This document shows, one piece after another, positions 15,967 to 24,902 of a DNA stretch of 25,949 nt. Source of the DNA: JBAZCI01 sp041671025 (GTDB lineage Bacteria > Patescibacteriota > Patescibacteriia > UBA10025); the NCBI GenBank assembly GCA_041671025.1, contig JBAZCI010000018.1, positions 1 to 25,949 of the forward strand, read 5' to 3'. The notes under the pieces are model-generated. The model was not told the DNA's origin. It made no database searches and saw only the letters and a program-made list of their open reading frames with translations. Within the stretch, counting starts at the first letter, position 1, and the number at the start of each line of letters is the position of its first letter. The position numbers were made by a program, and so were the translations under genes.

Positions 15967-16770
15967 CTACTTACGAGGCAGTGGTACGCCGGCGTATTTC
16001 AAAAAATACTTCATCCAGGAGAGAATGTGTACGCGGGTTGCGTAACTGAAAATACCGCTAATACCGGGGTTCTCGGCGGATTGTCGTCCGTGATAATGTA
16101 CAATTTCCGCATCGGCAGAATAATGCACCTCCCATTTTTGCTCCCAAAACCTCCTGCACCAGTCAGTGTCTTCGACATAGAGGAAGAAACGTTCATCAAA
16201 CATCCCCACTCTCTGTAACGCTTCCTTCCGAACAATCATGCAGGCGCCGAGAATCCAATCAACCGGACGGCTCGACGCATGATCGAAATCCGCCATAACG
16301 TACGTTTTGAGCAAATGACGTACCGATGAAAGCTTACCAAATGGGCTTCGTCTCCATAATGCGGTAAAAAACGAGGGAAACCGATAGCAGGAATACTGGA
16401 CACTCCCATCAGGGTTCATGAGTCGCGGACCGGCAATGCCAACACGAGGATGCTGATCCATATATGCGACAAGACGCTGAATCGCATCATCAAGTATCGC
16501 AATATCTGTATTTAAAAGCAAAAAGTAATCGCCGTGAGCAATATTCATCCCTGCATTCATTCCGGCGCCAAATCCAAGATTTTTTTTAGTTTCAATAAAA
16601 ACAACCGAGGGAAATTCCTCTTGCATCATTTCACGTGTCCCATCGTGTGAAGCATTATCTACAACAATAAGCTCGGACGAGTAACCTTGGGTATACTCCT
16701 GTATACCGCGAATACACTGCTTCAGCAGTCCCCGAGTTTTGTAATTCAAGATGATGATTGAGAGTTTCAT
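15967..16770 (-). CDS. Glycosyltransferase family 2 (rhamnosyltransferase-like)
   Basis: GT-A inverting glycosyltransferase of 267 residues, resembling the WbbL/RfbN rhamnosyltransferase group. VVDNAS at 36-41 and the metal-binding NTD at 87-89 mark the nucleotide-sugar site, and ED-x-DWC at 200-205 marks the acceptor-side catalytic base region. The WILGACMIVRKEAL stretch before it is typical of this subgroup. Donor and acceptor cannot be fixed. The start overlaps the previous GT2 gene by four bases. It is the last gene of the flippase-to-GT2 run before the promoter of the second mreB. Confidence 0.92.
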   Translation of the reverse strand: MKLSIIILNYKTRGLLKQCIRGIQEYTQGYSSELIVVDNASHDGTREMMQEEFPSVVFIETKKNLGFGAGMNAGMNIAHGDYFLLLNTDIAILDDAIQRLVAYMDQHPRVGIAGPRLMNPDGSVQYSCYRFPSFFTALWRRSPFGKLSSVRHLLKTYVMADFDHASSRPVDWILGACMIVRKEALQRVGMFDERFFLYVEDTDWCRRFWEQKWEVHYSADAEIVHYHGRQSAENPGISGIFSYATRVHILSWMKYFLKYAGVPLPRK

Positions 16771-17735
16771 TGGTTATGCGTTTTTTCAGCAAAGGAATTT
16801 CTTTTTTTTAAGATTTCCGGTGCCAAGTGAAAAATCTGTGATAAGGCCGAGATAAGCACCGACGTATCGGTAAAAAGCAAAAAAATAAACTTACATAATT
16901 CATACAACCCAACAACTGGAGCGTATAATACCAGCGACCGAAGGCGCTCATTTTTAAGTAGCATCAGAATATGATTACGATAGGAATATACCCGTATGTC
17001 GCGAGATCGTGTCGTCAATCGTCCGGAAATCAATCCATGCGTTGACTGAATCGCTCGACGATGATACGCGCGCGCTAATGGCGCATATCCTGCAGAATAC
17101 CCGGCATTGTGCAGTCTCCAGGCGAGATCCGCGTCTTCCTTATACGCAAAAAAGTCCGTATCAAAATATTCACTACCATATTTCACCGTTTCAAGCGCAT
17201 TTCGGCGATACAGTACGCATGCTCCGGAGTGTCCGAATACCATCCCGGGATTCATGTTTGCATCGGTAATCGCTTTCCCCTCACCTCGATTTACCACCTG
17301 CCGCCACGGCAGCAGTGTCAATCCAGCGGAGTCAACTATATCAAATCTCGCTCCGGTTTTCAAGTCAGCTGGCCGGAACAACAATCCGCCGAAGCTTCCA
17401 CCTTTCGGGTAACGATCTGCGTATGTAACAAGTTCTTTAATAAAATCCTTCTGCAAAACAACGTCAGGATTCAGACAGAGCACGTATACGGAATCCGTAG
17501 AACGTATCACCTCGTTATGCGCCACACTGTACCCCGTATTGTTGTTTTTTTGTATATACACCACATCGGCGAATCCCCGTACCATTTTTTCTGTGTGATC
17601 CTCAGAGTTGTTGTCTACTACGACTACACGGTAATCGGTATATGTCTGAGCAGCCAATGCATCTAAACATTGTTTAATGTCCTTTTCGCTATTCCATGTT
17701 ACAACGGATACAATAACTCGCGCAGAAATACGCAT
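16767..17735 (-). CDS. Glycosyltransferase family 2
   Basis: GT-A glycosyltransferase of 322 residues. The N-terminal Rossmann-like half shows VVVDNNS (38-44) and the metal-binding NPD (89-91); KED-x-DLAWRL at 199-207 holds the probable catalytic acid. A hydrophobic stretch at about 270-305 could anchor the protein to the membrane, which the neighbouring 267-residue GT2 lacks. It follows the O-antigen ligase-like gene after five bases and overlaps the next GT2 by four. Its role is presumably one sugar addition in the surface glycan built by this locus. Confidence 0.9.
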   Translation of the reverse strand: MRISARVIVSVVTWNSEKDIKQCLDALAAQTYTDYRVVVVDNNSEDHTEKMVRGFADVVYIQKNNNTGYSVAHNEVIRSTDSVYVLCLNPDVVLQKDFIKELVTYADRYPKGGSFGGLLFRPADLKTGARFDIVDSAGLTLLPWRQVVNRGEGKAITDANMNPGMVFGHSGACVLYRRNALETVKYGSEYFDTDFFAYKEDADLAWRLHNAGYSAGYAPLARAYHRRAIQSTHGLISGRLTTRSRDIRVYSYRNHILMLLKNERLRSLVLYAPVVGLYELCKFIFLLFTDTSVLISALSQIFHLAPEILKKRNSFAEKTHNQ

Positions 17736-17740
17736 ATTAT

Positions 17741-19276
17741 TTAATTAAAATCCTTGGAAATACCGACGGGAACGCTTTTGCTTTCTCTAGGGAATAATGA
17801 ACAGAACGCGTACGCAAGCAGTATGGTAAATCCAATTCCCAACGGGTGGTTAAGATACGGAGTGGTCATATGGGTCGCGAGCAGAGCAAGATACGCAAGT
17901 AAAAAACCAAAAAGAAGTACGCCCGAAAGTGATGTATTTTTTTCTGCGGAGCGCCATAGTTTTTTTATGATAACGAAAAAAAACATAAGATACGCAAGCA
18001 TCCCAAATAATCCAAATTTTACAAGCAAATCCAGATATCCCCATTCAAACGCGTATGTCGTGTACACTCCGCCGCTTGACTGAAGAGCGCGCGGATCTTT
18101 TGTCTGGTAACTTACCGTAGTCCCCAGCCCGGATCCAAAAAAAAGATGTTCTTTCGCGGCAGTGGCTAAAGGACGAAGCAACTGCATCCGAGAAGAGAGG
18201 GCCGCCTCCTCCCCACCCTCGGTAATCCGGTCGCGTACGAGCGTCGCAGCAGAGATGCCGCTCCCTCCCCCTCCCGGTAACGGAAAGTTAATAACGGCAG
18301 TGAGCAACAGAATATCTACACATAAAACAGCGAGAGATGCGCCTAAAAATACAACAACTCGTTTAAGGGATATTTTTTTTGATACCAGCAAATACAACAG
18401 GTAAAGAAATACGACACCCGCAATTGCAACCCAAAAACTCCGGGAAAAAGAGATGCACAATACCGAAGATGAAAAAACCACCGATCCCCATAAAAAGTAA
18501 CGGATCTTTTTGCTCAAAGAAAAATGCCGTGCAAACTGAAGCATGACTATACTGACAAACAACGGTACAAAAAGAAACACATGACTTTGGAAGAAGACGC
18601 GGTAAATATTGTATCCATAATTGGTCATCTCTCCAACACCGGTAACGCGAATCCATCGATACACCGTTCGTAACGCACCCTCAGAGGGAGTGTGAGAAAA
18701 ATAACCGAGTACAAATATTGTTTTTCCCACTAACACAGTAAGTGCCGCGCCCACGACCGACGCAATCCGACGCACATTGACCTGATCGCGGATAACTTGG
18801 AAAACCGGAATTGCAGCGGCAAGATATAGATAGCCGTTGGCATCAAGAAAAATATTTTTAAAGGAATTGTGGCTCAAAATCCCCCTGCCAATACCGTACG
18901 CTACGGCAATCACCGTAACAGTCCACGCTGTAGCAAGACCCTCCTCACGCAACCCGAACGATTTACTCTTCAATACATGAACAATTCCGCCCAAAACGAC
19001 AATACCGAAAAGGACTAATCGGATTGATATATCAAATGAGCCAAAAGTGTATGAAAATAAATACCCCTTGCCACCTATGATGAGCTCGGCAAAGAGTACA
19101 GATACTGCATACGGAAATGTATGTATGCTCAGGTAAACAACAAAAATACTTATGAGAAAAAAAACAACGGTATTAACCGCGGGAAAGACAAATCCAAGCA
19201 ACGACAAGCACTCTGTAACAATCAGTAAAAGAAACGCTAATACGAAAAGTTGTGTAAATTTGTCAATTTTTTGCAT
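17741..19276 (-). CDS. O-antigen ligase / Wzy-like polytopic membrane protein
   Basis: Probable O-antigen ligase-superfamily protein (the WaaL/Wzy/PglL group), which joins or polymerises undecaprenyl-linked glycans on the outer face of the membrane. With the ATG at 19276 it has 511 residues; a frame opening at 19321 starts with TTG and overlaps the previous gene by 59 bases, so it is less likely. Ten or more hydrophobic segments are visible, with one large soluble loop in the second half containing the family-like HLFFGSGLGTT segment before the last membrane helices. Ligase and polymerase cannot be separated by eye. In a cell without LPS the acceptor would have to be something else, such as a protein or wall polymer. 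Confidence 0.8.
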   Translation of the reverse strand: MQKIDKFTQLFVLAFLLLIVTECLSLLGFVFPAVNTVVFFLISIFVVYLSIHTFPYAVSVLFAELIIGGKGYLFSYTFGSFDISIRLVLFGIVVLGGIVHVLKSKSFGLREEGLATAWTVTVIAVAYGIGRGILSHNSFKNIFLDANGYLYLAAAIPVFQVIRDQVNVRRIASVVGAALTVLVGKTIFVLGYFSHTPSEGALRTVYRWIRVTGVGEMTNYGYNIYRVFFQSHVFLFVPLFVSIVMLQFARHFSLSKKIRYFLWGSVVFSSSVLCISFSRSFWVAIAGVVFLYLLYLLVSKKISLKRVVVFLGASLAVLCVDILLLTAVINFPLPGGGGSGISAATLVRDRITEGGEEAALSSRMQLLRPLATAAKEHLFFGSGLGTTVSYQTKDPRALQSSGGVYTTYAFEWGYLDLLVKFGLFGMLAYLMFFFVIIKKLWRSAEKNTSLSGVLLFGFLLAYLALLATHMTTPYLNHPLGIGFTILLAYAFCSLFPRESKSVPVGISKDFN

Positions 19277-20126
19277 AGGATATTCCAAGGAACTGCTGAA
19301 CATACGCGAGTAAAATCCCAAGCGGCGTCAAAAATACCAGCATGACCCATGCAAAGAAACCGAGATGCTTTTTTGCAAATCGCAAAGCACTTTGATTAAA
19401 CTGACGTTGCTTTTCAACCGTTTGCAGCTGATCAAAACTTCTTCCGAAATGGTGGATGATGTGCGCATCAGCATCATACCAAATGGTCAAGCCCGCCTTC
19501 TTCATCCTGTAGCATAAATCAACCTCTTCGAACCAAACAAAATACTTCGAATCCCAGCCGCCTATCGCATCGAGCGCACTCTTTCTGACAAGCATACATG
19601 CGCCCATAATTTGGTCTACAGATTGGCTTTTTTGATAATCAAAATCCATCGCAAAATATTTTCGGGCGACTGGATTATTCTTAAAAATTCCATGCAATTT
19701 AAGCACGTACATATATAGAGTAAGTGCCGTCGGGAATCTTAAAACTGATTTTTGCAAGCTTCCGTCTGTGTTGAACAGTTGCGGCCCTACGGCTGAGACT
19801 TCAGGACGCACATCAAGCACGTTTTCAAGTTTTTGTATTTCACCCAATGCCGCTTCTGTGTCGGGATTTAAGAAAAGAATATACTTTCCTCTGCTGAATG
19901 AAAGGCCTGTATTATTAGCCGACGCAAAACCCTCATTATTTTTATTTTTTATCAATGTAACCCAGGGAAACTCCTGCGCCACCATAGACTGAGTCCCGTC
20001 AGTCGAAGCGTTGTCTACTACAATAACTTCAAAACGGTCGCGATCTCGGTTTGCCGCGAGTACGGAAATGCATTTTTGGAGATACCGTTTAACGTTCCAG
20101 CTGACAATGACAATTGATAGATTCAT
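19263..20126 (-). CDS. Glycosyltransferase family 2, membrane-anchored
   Basis: GT-A glycosyltransferase of 287 residues, similar in layout to the GT2 at 15967-16770. It shows VVDNAS (36-41), NPD (87-89), an IMGACMLVRKSAL segment at about 173-185 and the catalytic-region EEVDLCYR at 200-207. A hydrophobic C-terminal stretch at about 257-280 is a likely membrane anchor. The ATG at 20126 follows a 39-base gap after the TuaH-like GT; a GGTAGG about ten bases upstream is at best a weak ribosome binding site. The end overlaps the ligase-like gene by 14 bases. The similarity to the other GT2 suggests duplication inside the locus. Confidence 0.92.
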   Translation of the reverse strand: MNLSIVIVSWNVKRYLQKCISVLAANRDRDRFEVIVVDNASTDGTQSMVAQEFPWVTLIKNKNNEGFASANNTGLSFSRGKYILFLNPDTEAALGEIQKLENVLDVRPEVSAVGPQLFNTDGSLQKSVLRFPTALTLYMYVLKLHGIFKNNPVARKYFAMDFDYQKSQSVDQIMGACMLVRKSALDAIGGWDSKYFVWFEEVDLCYRMKKAGLTIWYDADAHIIHHFGRSFDQLQTVEKQRQFNQSALRFAKKHLGFFAWVMLVFLTPLGILLAYVQQFLGISYAKN

Positions 20127-20165
20127 ACAGGAAGCCTACCAAAAAACAGCCTTACACGCAAAAAA

Positions 20166-21338
20166 CTATTTCGATGAAAGCCGCTCATCAATGATTGCGA
20201 CCATGGCCTCAATTCGTGATTTCCACGTATGCGTATCAGCGCTCTGCTGTCGGGCGGATACCTCGTCGGGCGAATTTTCCGTGAGAGCCTGATCGAGATA
20301 ACTAATGAATGCAGACGGAGTCTGCGCAACGTGGACAAGACCCTTGAAGGGCTCGAGTCCTGCGACCCCCGTTGTCACCACCGGCTTTCCAGCAGCTAAA
20401 TACTCATATAATTTCAGCGGATTCATTGATTTTACAAACTCATCAATCGTATGCGGAATAACGCATACATCAAAATGCTGCATAAAACCCGGCAAGGATT
20501 CATAAGGCTGCTGAGAGATAAAATGCACATTCACCAATTCTTTCACTGGGCTGACATCAGCATCGGGCCAAACCGGTCCAACAAAAATAAACTGATAGTT
20601 CGGACGCTCTTTTGCCGCACGCGCAATGAGCTCAAGATCGACTCTTTTTTGAATAACACCGACATACCCGATGCGCGGGTGTGAAATTGCCGCAAGTTCA
20701 GCGGGTTCTGGCATAGGTTTTCGGTAGTGCTCTGCATCAACACCGTTAGGTATATGATGCGCATGAGGATGGCCGGGAAAGAGCGTATCAATGATGTGCT
20801 GTGCTACAGAAAAAATTATATCTGATTTTTTGCCGATCATTCCGTAGTTTTTTAGCAACCGCTGCTTATACGCCGCGTACGTCGGATGTTCCGCCCAATT
20901 ATCCACGGCATCAAAAACGGTAAGCACATGCTCGGTTGTATCCAGGTATTCGGCAAAAAGCGGCACACATGACCAAGCGACGCGATTGGCAAATCCAAGC
21001 TTTTGGGCGGTTTCGTTTATTCGTTTTATGGTTGAATTCAGCGAAAATATACTGTCAATGGTCGTATATGCATACACTTTTTCACTCACCTTCGCGCATC
21101 GTGTCGTCAGATTCTGAAAAACAGTATCCCCTAGCCGGTTGCGTAATCTGTCGCGATACAGTACACGGAGCGCACGACGGAACGAAAAGGGTAAAAAATC
21201 GACCGTTAAAATCTGTGACACCTGCGGATGCTTCTCAAGTGTTTTTATCACATGCCAATTACGGTTTGCTTTTTTTTCAATCGCCCATTCGGAATACGGC
21301 GACATTGAAAAATAAATAATTGAAAATTGATTAGACAT
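20166..21338 (-). CDS. Glycosyltransferase, GT-B fold (TuaH-like)
   Basis: GT-B glycosyltransferase resembling the teichuronic-acid TuaH group. I take the ATG at 21338 (390 residues); the frame opens four codons earlier, but with TTG. The N-terminal domain is less conserved and carries the VFDAVDNWAEHPTY segment, where this subgroup has a conserved acidic-aromatic motif. The C-terminal domain shows IPNGVD, then IGYVGVIQKRVD and the MNPLKLYEYLAAGKPVV donor-binding stretch from 305. The start overlaps the GT4 stop upstream by eight bases. Its sugar is unknown; the TuaH resemblance only hints at a uronic-acid or teichuronic-like polymer. Confidence 0.85.
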   Translation of the reverse strand: MSNQFSIIYFSMSPYSEWAIEKKANRNWHVIKTLEKHPQVSQILTVDFLPFSFRRALRVLYRDRLRNRLGDTVFQNLTTRCAKVSEKVYAYTTIDSIFSLNSTIKRINETAQKLGFANRVAWSCVPLFAEYLDTTEHVLTVFDAVDNWAEHPTYAAYKQRLLKNYGMIGKKSDIIFSVAQHIIDTLFPGHPHAHHIPNGVDAEHYRKPMPEPAELAAISHPRIGYVGVIQKRVDLELIARAAKERPNYQFIFVGPVWPDADVSPVKELVNVHFISQQPYESLPGFMQHFDVCVIPHTIDEFVKSMNPLKLYEYLAAGKPVVTTGVAGLEPFKGLVHVAQTPSAFISYLDQALTENSPDEVSARQQSADTHTWKSRIEAMVAIIDERLSSK

Positions 21339-22455
21339 GCTCGCGTTCAATCAGTCGATACAGCGGAATAAGTTCACTATCCCAGTTCATCGATCGTATT
21401 CTTTCCTGGGCTTTTTTTCCCAAAACTTCGGCACGTACCGGATCGGCAAAAATTTGCCGTACGCAAGAACATATCTCCTCAGGTGCACGGCCGGGCTCAA
21501 CAATAAAGCCATAGCCACCCACAGCTTCCTCTACACCCCCGACCGACGTACCGATGACTGGCTTTCCGTATGCCTGTGCTTCAAGGTATACCATACCAAA
21601 TCCTTCCACATCGTGGGCATCAGATATCGGCGTCATAACAAAAATATCACATACACTATAGAGCAACCGTTTCTCATCTTCGCTGATCTTACCGGTAAAT
21701 GTCACGTGTTCTCCAAGTTTTTCCCGTAAGACATATTCTTCAAGATTCGGTCGTTCGGGACCATCCCCGGCAATAATGTAGTGTATCTCAGGAAATTCCT
21801 TAATAAGCTTTTGCAGAGCAAGTAAAACGAACCGATGTCCCTTTCGCTCAACAAGACGTGAAACAGTCAGTAAAATCCGCGAAGTACCAAGATTCATTTT
21901 TTTTCTTAAGGCTTCTTTTTTTTCATCATCTACATGACGAAAAAAATTACTGTCGAGCAGTGGTCGAATTTTTACTATCCGCTCAGGTGATACCGACAAA
22001 CGCGCCAGCTCGTTCTTTGTGAAATCGCTTATGGTAAAAACGGAATGCGCCTGACGTAATATTGTCTCTGCAATCTTTTTTTTTCTCCCATGTTTTGCTG
22101 CGTTCATGACATCAAGACCGTAGGTAAACACACTGTATGGAATTTTAAGAAATGTGCCAAGCATATGTACGGCGGTGCCTACAGGAAGTAATTGACCCGC
22201 AATAAGGTAGTCAATACGTTCTTTTTTTATGATCCGATACGCCGCCCAAACCAACGGCAGCCATCGGGGCCACATCAATGAACTAAAAAAATTCCTCCGA
22301 TACACACCCGATTCTGTCGGCATTTCGTGTCCTGATTGCGGCGCAAGAACTACCCACTTTTCTTTTGGCATCAGTGAACTGATATTATGCAAATACTGTT
22401 CCACTCCGCCGTTGGCAGGAGGATACTGCATCGTGATCAGAAGCGCCTTTTTCAT
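21331..22455 (-). CDS. Glycosyltransferase family 4 (PimB-like)
   Basis: Retaining GT-B glycosyltransferase of 374 residues. The N-terminus MQYPPANGGVEQYL (about 9-22) is the glycine-rich acceptor-site loop of the PimB/PimA-type GT4s. The C-terminal domain has VSRLVERKGH, AGDGPERPNLE and the E-x7-E motif EGFGMVYLE at 284-292. It may add an early mannose- or glucose-type sugar to a lipid carrier, but the donor is not determined. The ATG at 22455 overlaps the flippase stop by four bases and has one of the only two clear Shine-Dalgarno sequences in the window (GGAAGGA), perhaps to re-initiate translation after the flippase. Confidence 0.93.
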   Translation of the reverse strand: MKKALLITMQYPPANGGVEQYLHNISSLMPKEKWVVLAPQSGHEMPTESGVYRRNFFSSLMWPRWLPLVWAAYRIIKKERIDYLIAGQLLPVGTAVHMLGTFLKIPYSVFTYGLDVMNAAKHGRKKKIAETILRQAHSVFTISDFTKNELARLSVSPERIVKIRPLLDSNFFRHVDDEKKEALRKKMNLGTSRILLTVSRLVERKGHRFVLLALQKLIKEFPEIHYIIAGDGPERPNLEEYVLREKLGEHVTFTGKISEDEKRLLYSVCDIFVMTPISDAHDVEGFGMVYLEAQAYGKPVIGTSVGGVEEAVGGYGFIVEPGRAPEEICSCVRQIFADPVRAEVLGKKAQERIRSMNWDSELIPLYRLIEREHV

Positions 22456-23987
22456 TGTTCCTTCCGTCTGAGTATTCCGAGAAAGCTTTTTGCCTCTGAG
22501 ATATGTACACCCTTAATGAGCGCAAGCGTGACAATATATACGATTGCACCGCACAGTGCGAGCAGTCCGTAGTACACCATAATCTGAACATAGCTTCCCG
22601 CGACACTAAAGTGTGAGGATATATCAAAAGTTATTTTTTGCGAGAGAACATATATGACCGCTGACATAACTGCGCCGGAAGCGACGCACTTCGCAAATAA
22701 CAGAGCGAGTGCTCGTCTGTTGTATGGAACGATTTTGCCCGCCCAAAATAAGCCAAGTGAAAAAAGAAGAACTGTTGAAACAAGCGTTGAAATTGCGGCG
22801 CCGACAAAATTAAACTTGGGAATAAGAATGACATTTAAGAGCACATTCACGAGGACCGTTATGCCCATATTAATCGTGTTTCGCGTCTGCTGGTTTGATG
22901 CGTTCAATAATGCCCCTACCGGGAAATTAAGAAATATGATTACCAAACCGGAAATCATGATGCGGAGCGGAATGACCGAAGCTTCAAACGCGTTGGTATA
23001 CAACTGGACAATGATACGGTCAGAAAGCGTAATAATGCCCAAAGACAGAGGTACCGCGATAAGTAATAAATACCTCATCGATTTTTCAAATGTACGCGTT
23101 AAGTTTTCTTTTGAAGTGAGAAAATACGCACTCATTGCCGGATAGATACTCGCTGCAAATGCCGACGGAATGAACTCAAGTGCGTAGGTTAATTTATGCG
23201 CGGTTGCGTACCAGCCAACGTACTTTTTTCCCGCGAGAGCTAAGAGCATATACCGATCCGTATACGTGAACATTTTGACGAATATCGCTGCGATGGCAAA
23301 TGGTAAAGCCATCTTGAGCAACGCTTTAATAAGTTCTTTATCCCAAACCGGCACCAGCGATATGCCTAAACGCCGCTTGAGCATGACAAATGCGAAAATA
23401 AAATTAAAGACACTGCCGACCAGCGTTGCGATAAACAACCCCTTAAGCCCGTACCCCATGAGCAGCGCACCGGCACCGATACCAATTGTCAGGATTTGAT
23501 TGACGACAATTGCTATTGATTCAAAGAGCATATTTTGGTATCCGCGAAAAACGGCAAAAATCGTCAACGTAAACGTATCCAGCACGACAATCATACCGAC
23601 GAGGTACAAGAGCGAGCGCGTAACCGCGTCAAAATTTCCGAACGTGGTAATCAGTCCAGCAACAAAGAACAGGATAACAGCAAAAAGTATTTTTACCCCT
23701 ATCACGGTACTGATGTATTGCCGTGACTTTTCGGGGTGGCGGGCAATTTCTCGAGTCATGACTGCACTCAAGCTGAAATCAATGAGTATGAGAGAAATAG
23801 GGATGAGCGACTTGAGCGGATCATAGAGCCCCAGGTCTACCGGTCCGATTCTGCGGGCTATAAGAATAAAATACAAAAAAGAGATTACCTTTTGCACAAT
23901 AAAGGCTCCAGTAAGAAATGATGTATTTTTCAGTATCCGGCGCTGACTGCGATGTTCTTCGGTATTGTGAGAATTCGCAGAATCCAT
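22452..23987 (-). CDS. Oligosaccharide flippase, Wzx/MOP superfamily
   Basis: Polytopic transporter of the MOP exporter superfamily (Wzx/MurJ/PST group) that flips lipid-linked sugars across the membrane. I take the ATG at 23987 (511 residues), eight bases after the rpsI stop; an in-frame ATG at 24011 would overlap rpsI by 16 bases. The first transmembrane region begins NTSFLTGAFIVQKVISFLYF and is followed by ARRIGPVDLGLYD, both typical of polysaccharide flippases; about 14 membrane helices are visible. MurJ is the alternative, but the surrounding glycosyltransferases and ligase-like gene favour a Wzx role. It is the first glycan gene after the ribosomal-protein run. Confidence 0.87.
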   Translation of the reverse strand: MDSANSHNTEEHRSQRRILKNTSFLTGAFIVQKVISFLYFILIARRIGPVDLGLYDPLKSLIPISLILIDFSLSAVMTREIARHPEKSRQYISTVIGVKILFAVILFFVAGLITTFGNFDAVTRSLLYLVGMIVVLDTFTLTIFAVFRGYQNMLFESIAIVVNQILTIGIGAGALLMGYGLKGLFIATLVGSVFNFIFAFVMLKRRLGISLVPVWDKELIKALLKMALPFAIAAIFVKMFTYTDRYMLLALAGKKYVGWYATAHKLTYALEFIPSAFAASIYPAMSAYFLTSKENLTRTFEKSMRYLLLIAVPLSLGIITLSDRIIVQLYTNAFEASVIPLRIMISGLVIIFLNFPVGALLNASNQQTRNTINMGITVLVNVLLNVILIPKFNFVGAAISTLVSTVLLFSLGLFWAGKIVPYNRRALALLFAKCVASGAVMSAVIYVLSQKITFDISSHFSVAGSYVQIMVYYGLLALCGAIVYIVTLALIKGVHISEAKSFLGILRRKEQ

Positions 23988-23995
23988 GGTGTGGA

Positions 23996-24535
23996 TTATC
24001 GTTTTTGCCATTGCGGAGCTCGTCGCGCTCGACGTAGTCCGTATTTCTTTCGCTCTTTTATGCGTGAATCCCGTGTAAGATACCCAAGTTTCTTTAGCGG
24101 AGGTTTAAACAGAGGGTCGATATTCACCATCACCCGGGCGATACCCATGCGGATGCTTTCTGCCTGACTGTTGTACCCGCCACCAATGACTTTCACAAAT
24201 ATGCGCCCTTTTACCAATTCACCAAGGGCGACAAGCGGTTCGTTGATAATTTTTTGATATTTTTCTGAAACAAAGTACGCTCCAAGATCCTGTCCGTTTA
24301 CCTGAAGTGGTCCTGTTTGGGATGCATAAAACCTGATGCGGGCAATTGATGTCTTGCGTCGGCCAACCGCATATACGTATGACTGCCGCGCAGGATGCGT
24401 AACAACAGGTTCCGCGCTTACCGGTTTTTCCGGTGCTGGCTCACGATGATGTACAGACTTTGCGGTACGTTTAACTGGCACGCGTTTCACTGCTTTCTTA
24501 GACGTCCGTGGTGTTGTTTTTTTCTTTTCGGCCAT
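23996..24535 (-). CDS. rpsI: 30S ribosomal protein S9 with N-terminal extension
   Basis: Small-subunit protein whose C-terminal tail reaches the P-site tRNA. The conserved S9 domain starts at about residue 51 (YVYAVGRRKTSIAR) and ends with the usual basic tail ending in KR. Total length is 179 residues against about 130 in most bacteria. The extra ~50 N-terminal residues are rich in Lys, Arg, Pro and Ala and look disordered. No internal Met lies near the domain boundary, so the extension seems real. The ATG is two bases after the rplM stop and has no Shine-Dalgarno. Confidence 0.97.
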   Translation of the reverse strand: MAEKKKTTPRTSKKAVKRVPVKRTAKSVHHREPAPEKPVSAEPVVTHPARQSYVYAVGRRKTSIARIRFYASQTGPLQVNGQDLGAYFVSEKYQKIINEPLVALGELVKGRIFVKVIGGGYNSQAESIRMGIARVMVNIDPLFKPPLKKLGYLTRDSRIKERKKYGLRRARRAPQWQKR

Positions 24536-24537
24536 AC

Positions 24538-24900
24538 TTATGTTATATGTAGATTCTTGATGAAAAGCTTGCGGAGCTTATTTTTTGGCAACATGCCGTA
24601 TACTGTCGCACGGAATGTCTTATGCGCATCAGCACTAAAGCGACGGTTAAAATCTGATGTTTTTAACCCTCCGGGGCGCATTGTAGAATGATAGTGCGCC
24701 TTGTTGCGCAAATGTGAAAGCTCCATATCCATCTTGTCAATATTGGTAACGAGTATTCGCGCGTACACCGGATTGTGCGGCCGATATGCCGGCATGTTCT
24801 TCCCCTGGAGCAAAAAAGCAACCTTTGTCGCCAAACGACCAAATCGCTTTCCTGTGGCGTCTATCGTAACTTCTTGTATCGGCTTTTTAACGATTTTCAT
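24538..24900 (-). CDS. rplM: 50S ribosomal protein L13, short form
   Basis: Early-assembling large-subunit protein. Family landmarks include DATGKRFGRLATKVAFLLQGK near the N-terminus and VYGMLPKNKLRK near the C-terminus. At 120 residues it is roughly 20 shorter than most bacterial L13; both ends are trimmed relative to E. coli L13, which has 142 residues. The rplM-rpsI pair is conserved across bacteria. It starts two bases after the rplQ stop and precedes rpsI by two, and shows no Shine-Dalgarno. Confidence 0.97.
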   Translation of the reverse strand: MKIVKKPIQEVTIDATGKRFGRLATKVAFLLQGKNMPAYRPHNPVYARILVTNIDKMDMELSHLRNKAHYHSTMRPGGLKTSDFNRRFSADAHKTFRATVYGMLPKNKLRKLFIKNLHIT

Positions 24901-24902
24901 AG

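Noticed and set aside
17109..17666. 185-codon open frame on the plus strand, plus other long plus-strand frames
   Set aside because: It lies wholly opposite a GT2 with clear motifs, has no recognisable domain, and all other plus-strand frames likewise mirror confident minus-strand genes.
19277..19321. Upstream TTG start for the ligase-like gene
   Set aside because: It would overlap the GT2 gene by 59 bases, and the ATG at 19276 precedes the first membrane segment directly.
20127..20165. Possible promoter in the 39-base gap before the GT2
   Set aside because: TTGCGT and TAGGCT are 17 bases apart with TGG before the -10, but each hexamer matches poorly and I do not trust it.
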